DNA of 40,557 nt from Actinomycetota bacterium. Lineage in GTDB: Bacteria > Actinomycetota > Acidimicrobiia > Acidimicrobiales > Ilumatobacteraceae. The stretch is from the NCBI GenBank assembly GCA_009703055.1, contig WLGW01000009.1, forward strand, positions 1 through 40,557, read 5' to 3'. Positions 33,940-40,557 of the stretch are shown here, in pieces. The translations under genes and the position numbers were made by a program. The first letter of the stretch is position 1, and each line of letters opens with the position of its first letter. The notes under the pieces are model-generated. The model was not told where the DNA came from. It ran no database searches and was given only the letters and a program-made list of their open reading frames with translations.

Positions 33940-36513
33940 CTATTCCGCAGGTGGCGCAAGGGTTACAGCCACAGAAACATCTGAAACTTCTGCGATGGTG
34001 CTACTCCAGTTGGTGACAGACCCAGCGTTTGCGATGTCTTCCCAGCCATCAGTGATCGCCTTGACTGCAGATTCAGATGCTGTAACCACTGCCAATTCGA
34101 CAATCGCTCTTTGGCTGACTTTTGCTTCCGTCTTTGCGCGACGAATGAGGGCGAGAGTTCCACAGACTGCATCAATGAATGCGTCATCTGCATCAATGGA
34201 TAGTCCTGCTGTGAGTTCTTCTGAGTTCGGCCATGTTGCTTGATGGATGGAACCGGTTTGCCACCAGCTCCAGACTTCTTCTGTCGCGAATGGGAGAATC
34301 GGTGCAAAGAGACGCTGCATGGTTGATAATGCGCGGCACAAAGCGGCGCGAGCTGATGCTGCACCTTCTGCATTGCCGCCTTCACCGTATGCGCGAGTCT
34401 TGACAAGTTCAACGTAGTCATCACAGAACCACCAGAAGAAAGATTCTGTGCGCTCGAGAACACGTGCGTAGTCGTAATTCTCAAATGCAGTAGTGCATTC
34501 ATCAACAACCGCGGCAAGACGACGCAACATTGCGGCATCAATGTGATGTGAAGGAGTGATTGTTTCGTCTGCGTCACCAAAGCCGAGTACAAACTTGGTC
34601 ACGTTCAGCAACTTGGTTGCAAGCTTGCGACCAACTTTCATTTGGTCTTCGCTAAATGCGGTGTCGATGCCAGGTCGTGCGCCTGCAGCCCAGTAGCGAA
34701 CTGCGTCGCTGCCGTACTTTTCAAAGAGATCTATCGGAGTGACAACATTGCCCTTCGACTTCGACATCTTCTTGCGATCAGGATCGAGAATCCATCCGGA
34801 CATTGCAGCGTTACTCCAGGGAGCCATGCCATGTTCGAAGTGAGAACGCACCATGGTGGAGAACAACCACGTACGAATGATGTCGTGACCTTGTGGGCGA
34901 ACATCAAATGGGTACACGCGTGAGAACAGGTCTGTATCGTCTTCCCATTTCGCAGCAATTTGCGGTGTGAGTGATGAGGTTGCCCATGTGTCCATGACAT
35001 CGGGGTCACCGATGAAGCCACCAGCCACGCCACGTTGCTCAGCGGTAAATCCAGCTGGAACGTCGGTGCTGGGGTCAATCGGCAACGCTGATTCCTCAGG
35101 AACAATTGGGCTGTTATGCATGATTTCGCCCTGGGCATCGAGTGGATACCAGACAGGAACAGGCACGCCGAAGTAGCGCTGACGGCTAACAAGCCAGTCA
35201 CCATTGAGTCCTTCGACCCAGTTGGAATAGCGATGACGCATGTGGTCGGGGTGCCATGTGAGTCCTGCACCGCGAGCCAATAATTCATCACGCAATGCGG
35301 CGTCGCGACCGCCGTTGCGGATGTACCACTGACGGCTCGTCACAATCTCAAGAGGACGATCGCCCTTTTCGTAGAACTTCACAGGGTGCGTAATGGGGCG
35401 AGGCTCGCCGACCATTTCACCGTTCTCCATCAGCATCGTGGCGATTGCGGTTTGTGCTTGCTTCGCAGACTTGCCAACAAGTGATGCGAAGTGTTCGAGA
35501 CCAGTTGCATCGGTCAGTCCCTGAGGTGCATCAGCAACAATGCGACCATCGCGGGCGATGATGGGGCGCATTTGTAATTGCAGTTCTCGCCACCAGATCA
35601 CGTCGGTGAGATCGCCGAATGTGCAACACATTGCGATGCCTGTGCCCTTATCGGGTTGTGCAAGGGAATGTGCCAGAACAGGAACTTCCACATTGAACAG
35701 TGGAGAACGCACTGTCTTTCCGAAGTACGGGATGTAGCGTTCATCGTCAGGATGTGCAATCAGTGCAACACATGCTGGAAGAAGTTCGGGGCGCGTGGTG
35801 TCAATGAGAATGTCGCCGGAACCATCTGACTTGTGAAACTTCACTGTGTGATACGCACCAGGGCGTTCGCGATCTTCTAATTCAGCTTGTGCAACTGCAG
35901 TTTTGAAATCAACATCCCAGAGAGTGGGGGCCTCTTGTGTGTATGCCTCACCACGCTTCAAGTTGCGAAGGAACGCACGCTGACTTGTACGACGAGAACG
36001 TTCATCAATCGTTGTGTAAAGAAGAGACCAATCAACAGAGAGTCCCAGCTGACGGAAGAGATCTTCGAAGACTTTTTCATCTTCAGCGGTGAGTTCTTCG
36101 CACAACTCGATGAAGTTCGGACGTGAGACAGGAACTGGTTTGTGATCCTTTGGCGGATCACCACGGAATGGCGGCTGCAGATTGGGAACGTACGGAACTG
36201 AAGCATCGCATGACACACCGAAGTAATTCTGAACGCGACGCTCGGTGGGCAGGCCGTTGTCATCCCAACCCATGGGGTAGAAAACGCTCTTGCCGCGCAT
36301 GCGCCAGAACCGAGCGACAGTGTCGGTATGGGTATAGGAGAACACATGGCCCATGTGCAAAGAGCCGCTGACAGTGGGGGGAGGGGTGTCGATTGCGAAC
36401 ACATTCGAGCGCTCAGCGGAGCGATTGAAGGAATATGTGCCCTGCGACTCCCAAGAAGTGACCCATTTGGGTTCGATGTCGTCAAGGGAGGGCTTCTCAG
36501 GGACAGTGGACAT
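33940..36513 (-). CDS. valS: Valyl-tRNA synthetase
   Basis: 857 aa; class I signatures PPPTVSGSLHMGHVFSY and KKMSKSKGNVVTP; WDDNGLPTERRVQNYFGV editing/catalytic-core context. Confidence 0.93.
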   Translation of the reverse strand: MSTVPEKPSLDDIEPKWVTSWESQGTYSFNRSAERSNVFAIDTPPPTVSGSLHMGHVFSYTHTDTVARFWRMRGKSVFYPMGWDDNGLPTERRVQNYFGVSCDASVPYVPNLQPPFRGDPPKDHKPVPVSRPNFIELCEELTAEDEKVFEDLFRQLGLSVDWSLLYTTIDERSRRTSQRAFLRNLKRGEAYTQEAPTLWDVDFKTAVAQAELEDRERPGAYHTVKFHKSDGSGDILIDTTRPELLPACVALIAHPDDERYIPYFGKTVRSPLFNVEVPVLAHSLAQPDKGTGIAMCCTFGDLTDVIWWRELQLQMRPIIARDGRIVADAPQGLTDATGLEHFASLVGKSAKQAQTAIATMLMENGEMVGEPRPITHPVKFYEKGDRPLEIVTSRQWYIRNGGRDAALRDELLARGAGLTWHPDHMRHRYSNWVEGLNGDWLVSRQRYFGVPVPVWYPLDAQGEIMHNSPIVPEESALPIDPSTDVPAGFTAEQRGVAGGFIGDPDVMDTWATSSLTPQIAAKWEDDTDLFSRVYPFDVRPQGHDIIRTWLFSTMVRSHFEHGMAPWSNAAMSGWILDPDRKKMSKSKGNVVTPIDLFEKYGSDAVRYWAAGARPGIDTAFSEDQMKVGRKLATKLLNVTKFVLGFGDADETITPSHHIDAAMLRRLAAVVDECTTAFENYDYARVLERTESFFWWFCDDYVELVKTRAYGEGGNAEGAASARAALCRALSTMQRLFAPILPFATEEVWSWWQTGSIHQATWPNSEELTAGLSIDADDAFIDAVCGTLALIRRAKTEAKVSQRAIVELAVVTASESAVKAITDGWEDIANAGSVTNWSSTIAEVSDVSVAVTLAPPAE

Positions 36514-36522
36514 AGGTCTTAA

Positions 36523-36532
36523 ATCGTAGGCT
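36523..36532. promoter_or_regulatory. Candidate bidirectional promoter with overlapping -10 boxes (valS/cysS)
   Basis: Only 26 nt between divergent starts; ATCGTAGGCT reads TAGGCT on + (7 nt before cysS GTG) and TACGAT on - (9 nt before valS ATG). Confidence 0.45.
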
Positions 36533-36539
36533 TGTCAGA

Positions 36540-37901
36540 GTGCTGAACCTCTACGACACCGCCACCAAGAGCGTGAAACCTCTCGCCATGCGAGAGCCGG
36601 GCAAGGTCAGCATCTACCTCTGCGGCCCTACGGTCTATGGACCACCCCACCTGGGCCATGGCCGAGCCACCCTGGTCTACGACATCCTGCGCCGGTACCT
36701 CTCTTATTCGGGTCTTCAGGTTCGCTTGGTCTCGAACATCACCGATATCGACGACAAGATCATCGACCGCGCCCAGCGCGAGGGTCGCCCCTGGAACGAG
36801 ATCACCGACAAATGCGAAAACGTATGGTTTGAGGCGATGGGCAAGTTGGGTGTTCAGCGCCCCGACGATGTTCCCCATGCCACGGAATACGTGCAGCAGA
36901 TGGTGGACATGATTGCCACGTTGATTGGTCGCGATGCCGCGTACGTCACCGATGATGGCGTGTACCTCAGCATTGCTGCAGTGCCCGACTATGGCTTGCT
37001 CGCACATCAGAGTGTTGATGACATGTTGAGCGGTGGCGGCGACCGTGAAGTGTTCGGCGCTGGCAACAAGAAGCATCCGGCTGACTTTGCATTGTGGAAG
37101 TTCACTAAGCCCGGCGAGCCAGCGTGGCCATCACCGTGGGGCGAAGGTCGTCCGGGCTGGCACAGCGAGTGTGTGGTGATGAGCCTGGAACTTCTTGGTG
37201 AAGGGTTTGACCTTCACTGCGGTGGAGCAGATCTTCGTTTCCCGCACCATGAGAACGAACGTGCACAAGCTGTTGCGCTCGGCAAAACATTCGCGAATCA
37301 TTGGATGCACAACGGCTTTGTTGTGGACCTTGAAGGCGAAAAGATGTCGAAGAGTCTTGGCAATGTGATGAACCTTCTTGACTTGCTTGAGAAGTATGAC
37401 GCCCGTGCGTATCGCATGTTGTTGTTGCAGACTCATTACCGCTCACCAGTGCGTGTTGGTCAAGACAACATCGACTCCTGTGCTGCGGCGCTCGCTGGTC
37501 TTGATTCGTTTGCTGCGCGCACTGCTTCGTATGCAGGTGGTGTTGCTGACCGCGACATCGTCGCGATGTTCCGCGCATCGATGGATAACGATCTTGATAC
37601 TCCTGCCGCCATGGCGTTGGTGTTTGACACTGTGCGCCGTGCAAACATTGCAACCGACTCAGGGAAAGATGCGGCTGTTCCCGCAATGCGCGCAGCAGTG
37701 ATTGAGTTGCTTGAATCACTGGGGCTCTCGTTGTCTTCCGGCGATGACAACGATGATGACATCATTGCGAAGGGCCGGGCACTTGATGAAGCTCGCGCCG
37801 CAAAAGATTTTGCAACAGCAGATGCAATTCGTATTGAGTTGCAGAACCTTGGATATCTCGTAGAAACCTTTAAGGAAGGCACGCGCATTCGTCGTGGCTA
37901 A
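36540..37901 (+). CDS. cysS: Cysteinyl-tRNA synthetase
   Basis: [70 protein letters not shown]; full-length with C-terminal domain; GTG start. Confidence 0.95.
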   Translation: MLNLYDTATKSVKPLAMREPGKVSIYLCGPTVYGPPHLGHGRATLVYDILRRYLSYSGLQVRLVSNITDIDDKIIDRAQREGRPWNEITDKCENVWFEAMGKLGVQRPDDVPHATEYVQQMVDMIATLIGRDAAYVTDDGVYLSIAAVPDYGLLAHQSVDDMLSGGGDREVFGAGNKKHPADFALWKFTKPGEPAWPSPWGEGRPGWHSECVVMSLELLGEGFDLHCGGADLRFPHHENERAQAVALGKTFANHWMHNGFVVDLEGEKMSKSLGNVMNLLDLLEKYDARAYRMLLLQTHYRSPVRVGQDNIDSCAAALAGLDSFAARTASYAGGVADRDIVAMFRASMDNDLDTPAAMALVFDTVRRANIATDSGKDAAVPAMRAAVIELLESLGLSLSSGDDNDDDIIAKGRALDEARAAKDFATADAIRIELQNLGYLVETFKEGTRIRRG

Positions 37902-39075
37902 GCGCGAACGCACACCAATGCCTGCGGGTTATTGGATTATTTGGACAACTGTCGCTCTCGACCTCATTGGTTTTGGCATCATCGTGCCCATCCTCGGTCA
38001 TTACGCGGAAACATTTGGTGCCAATGGACTCCAGGTAGGTCTCATGTTCGCCACGTTCTCAGTTGCGCAGATGATTTTTGCGCCGATTCTTGGGCGTGTT
38101 TCTGATCGCATCGGACGCAAGCCAGTCATCATCTTTTCGCTTGTCGGTACTGCGGTGGGAAGCATCGTGACGGGTTTGGCAGGGGCGTTGTGGGTGTTGT
38201 TCCTCGGACGTGCACTTGACGGCGCATCAGGTGCGAGTGTTGCCGTCGCGCAGGGTGCGGTGGCCGATATTGCTCCACCAGAACAGCGCGCCAAGTTGAT
38301 GGGAATGATGGGCGCAGCATTCGGTGTGGGTTTTGTTGTTGGCCCCGCACTTGGCGGACTCGCCGCTTTAGGTGGGCCACATGTTCCCTTCTTTGTTGCA
38401 GGTGCGATTGCCGCGGTAAACGCAGTGATTGCAATCTTCCGACTTCCGGAAACAAAACCAGATACGTCTCATGTGCCAGTTGCTTCGAAAAAGCGGAGTG
38501 CACTTTCACCCGCGTTGCAACGCTTTGCGATTGTTGGCTTCATTTCGATGCTCGGATTTGCCGGTTTTGAATCGACATTTTCTCTGTGGGGCAAAGAGAA
38601 CGCAAACTTCGGATTCACCAGCGGCACTGCCTCGTTGGTTTTTGTCTTCGTCGGCATCACGTTGGTCGGAGTACAGGGTGGCCTCATCGGACCTCTCACA
38701 GCGAAACTTGGTTCACGAAAATTGCTGCGCCTTGGACTCGTGTTAGTTGCAGTGGGGCTGTTGTTGTTGAGTCTTGCAACGTCGTGGATTGTGTTGCTCG
38801 TTGCACTGTTCCTGTTGTCCGTCGGTCAAGGATTCTCTAGTCCGTCGGGTAGCTCACTTGTGGCAGAACTTGCGCCAGTGGAACGACGCGGAGAAGCAAT
38901 TGGTTATCAACAAAGCACAGCGGCGTTTGGTCGCATCGCCGGCCCGGTGATGGCTGGCTTGTTGTTCGACCGCGTTGGGATCAGCGCGCCGTTCGCAGTG
39001 AGTGGCGTTCTGATGGTGGTAGCGCTCATGGCTGTGTGGAGCATCACTCGCCCCGCTGCGGTTGCCGTTCAATAA
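37894..39075 (+). CDS. MFS transporter (12 TM, tetracycline/multidrug-type)
   Basis: DLIGFGIIVPILGHYAETFG, GRVSDRIGRKPVIIFSL signature, GRALDGASGASVAVAQGAVADIAPPEQRAKLMG. Confidence 0.93.
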   Translation: MAKRERTPMPAGYWIIWTTVALDLIGFGIIVPILGHYAETFGANGLQVGLMFATFSVAQMIFAPILGRVSDRIGRKPVIIFSLVGTAVGSIVTGLAGALWVLFLGRALDGASGASVAVAQGAVADIAPPEQRAKLMGMMGAAFGVGFVVGPALGGLAALGGPHVPFFVAGAIAAVNAVIAIFRLPETKPDTSHVPVASKKRSALSPALQRFAIVGFISMLGFAGFESTFSLWGKENANFGFTSGTASLVFVFVGITLVGVQGGLIGPLTAKLGSRKLLRLGLVLVAVGLLLLSLATSWIVLLVALFLLSVGQGFSSPSGSSLVAELAPVERRGEAIGYQQSTAAFGRIAGPVMAGLLFDRVGISAPFAVSGVLMVVALMAVWSITRPAAVAVQ

Positions 39076-39402
39076 CTAGCGAAGAGAGTTCACCATTGCG
39101 GCCATGATGGCCACCGAGATGGCTTGCGATGTTCCGATCGCTGCGACCATCTTCCACGTCTGTGCACGGAAACCTTTTTCCATCGCAATGCGTACCTCTG
39201 CGATGTCGGCTTTGAGTTCCGCCTTGATCTCGGCCATCTCGGCGCGGAGTTCTAACTTGGCCATCGTGACGTCGTCTTTTGTGGCGAGGTGGGACCATCC
39301 GGCTGGCGGTAAGTGCTCCATCAGAATGTCCCCCTCTCGGTTGCCGAGGACCTCACGGATTCGAGAATGAAGAATCCATCGGTCTGTTTCGATTGTGCTC
39401 AA
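39076..39402 (-). CDS. Small coiled-coil protein with C-terminal TM segment, unknown function
   Basis: LSTIETDRWILHSRIREVLGNREGDILMEHLPPAGWSHLATKDDVTMAKLELRAEMAEIKAELKADIAEVRIAMEKGFRAQTWKMVAAIGTSQAISVAIMAAMV; likely TTG start at 39402 rather than the ORF-track start 39525. Confidence 0.65.
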   Translation of the reverse strand: MSTIETDRWILHSRIREVLGNREGDILMEHLPPAGWSHLATKDDVTMAKLELRAEMAEIKAELKADIAEVRIAMEKGFRAQTWKMVAAIGTSQAISVAIMAAMVNSLR

Positions 39403-39547
39403 AGTACACCTCTTTTTCTGCTTGTGTACGTGAGATGTGCACTCCAAAACCCTTGTACGGCATGATGAAAAATCGGCACCCTGTGAAATCTGCCGAACAC
39501 ACTCCACTACTTGTGCTGTTGGCAATACCCGCTAGTAACTTTGAGCC

Positions 39548-40557
39548 ATGGCTGAATTTTCCCTCCACCTCAACGATGACCAATTGCAGATCAAAGACTG
39601 GGTGCACCAGTTCGCAAAAGATGTGATTCGCCCCAATGCAATCGAGTGGGATGAGCGCGAAGAGTTCCCATGGCCAATCGTGCAAGAGGCAGCAAAGATC
39701 GGCATGTACGGCTGGGAGTTCTTGATGAACAACATGTCAGACCCCACTGGTTTGACAATGCCCGTGACAATCGAAGAGATGTTCTGGGGCGATGCCGGTA
39801 TCGGTATGGCCATCATGGGTTCCGGTTTGGCAGCTGCAGGTATTGCCGGTAACGGCACACCAGAGCAAGTAGCGGAATGGGTGCCGCAGTGTTACGGCGA
39901 TGCAAATGATGTGAAGCTCGGCGCGTTCTGCGTGTCTGAGCCAGACGCCGGCTCCGACGTGTCATCACTTCGCACACGTGCCGTGTACGACGAAGCAAAA
40001 GATGAATGGGTATTGAACGGTACAAAGGCATGGATCACCAACGGTGGTATTGCAAACGTGCACGTTGTGGTGGCAGCAGTTGATCCTGCACTCAAGGGTC
40101 GCGGTCAGGCGTCCTTCATCATTCCTCCCAACACAAAAGGTTGCAGCCAAGGTCAGAAGTATTTGAAGCACGGCATTCGTGCATCGCACACGTCAGAAGT
40201 GGTGTTGGACGATGTGCGCATTCCTGGTCATTGCTTGTTGGGCGGCAAGGAAAAGCTTGATGCAAAGCTTGCTCGTGCACGCGACATCGGCAAGACCGGC
40301 GAAGCACAGCCTGCAATGAAGACGTTCGAGTCGACTCGTCCAGCAGTGGGTGCACAAGCACTTGGTGTTGCACGTGCTGCCTACGAAATCGCGTTGGACT
40401 ATGCCAAGGAGCGCACCGCGTTCGGCAAGCCCATCATCATGAACCAAGCAATTGCGTTCAAGTTGGCCAACATGGCAACACAAATTGATGCATCACGTTT
40501 GCTCATCTGGCGCGCCTCTTGGTTGGGTCGCAATGGCGGCTTCACCAACGCTGAAGG
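39548..40557 (+). CDS. Acyl-CoA dehydrogenase, 3' end truncated by the window (absent from the ORF track)
   Basis: Open from ATG 39548 (MAEFSLHLNDDQLQIKDWVHQFAKDVIRPNAIEWD) to the window end; AFCVSEPDAGSDVSSLRTRA, LNGTKAWITNGG, YAKERTAFGKPI signatures. Confidence 0.95.
   Translation, partial: MAEFSLHLNDDQLQIKDWVHQFAKDVIRPNAIEWDEREEFPWPIVQEAAKIGMYGWEFLMNNMSDPTGLTMPVTIEEMFWGDAGIGMAIMGSGLAAAGIAGNGTPEQVAEWVPQCYGDANDVKLGAFCVSEPDAGSDVSSLRTRAVYDEAKDEWVLNGTKAWITNGGIANVHVVVAAVDPALKGRGQASFIIPPNTKGCSQGQKYLKHGIRASHTSEVVLDDVRIPGHCLLGGKEKLDAKLARARDIGKTGEAQPAMKTFESTRPAVGAQALGVARAAYEIALDYAKERTAFGKPIIMNQAIAFKLANMATQIDASRLLIWRASWLGRNGGFTNAE

Noticed and set aside
33963-34592. 209-aa minus-strand ORF overlapping the valS C-terminus in another frame
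   Set aside because: Out-of-frame shadow of valS with no recognisable motif.
37105-37719. 204-aa minus-strand ORF
   Set aside because: Gln/Arg/His/Ser-rich antisense of cysS; artefact of codon bias.
36540-37901. MshC (mycothiol ligase) instead of CysS
   Set aside because: The ORF is full length with the C-terminal domain and typical CysS motifs; MshC is shorter and lacks this region.

Overview
This is a gene-dense, streamlined actinobacterial chromosomal segment. By gene content and style it is probably Acidimicrobiia-like, but that taxonomic guess is inference. I found no CRISPR array, prophage or transposon. The main content, in order, is: (1) an initiator tRNA-fMet with a nearby terminator-like hairpin. 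(2) A thiolase/DUF35 pair. (3) A complete ole olefin/beta-lactone cluster: oleA, a fused oleBC, and oleD. (4) Various metabolic genes, including a geranylgeranyl-reductase-FKBP-ferritin-like-DCC gene run and tandem NAD(P)H-quinone reductases. (5) A secreted RCC1-repeat/metallophosphoesterase fusion. (6) A double-TetR protein. (7) A translationally coupled mycofactocin operon: mftA (missed by the ORF track; MEQDTPQTPVAEQVEATEAVVTEELLVEEISIDGMCGVY), mftB, mftC, a plsY-like gene where mftD might be expected, mftE, mftF and an alanine-racemase-fold gene. It is divergent from two NDMA-dependent-type alcohol dehydrogenases. (8) A MoxR-type AAA+ gene followed by a VWA gene with no canonical start codon at its natural N-terminus. 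The two are joined by a dnaX-like -1 frameshift cassette: AGGGAG, 10 nt, G_GGA_AAA, 6 nt, then a 6-bp GC hairpin. (9) LCP protein, valS, cysS, MFS transporter, a small coiled-coil protein and an acyl-CoA dehydrogenase truncated by the window edge. The strongest candidate for something undescribed is the predicted programmed frameshift that would make both a free AAA+ ATPase and a 618-aa AAA+-VWA fusion, immediately downstream of mycofactocin-linked dehydrogenases.
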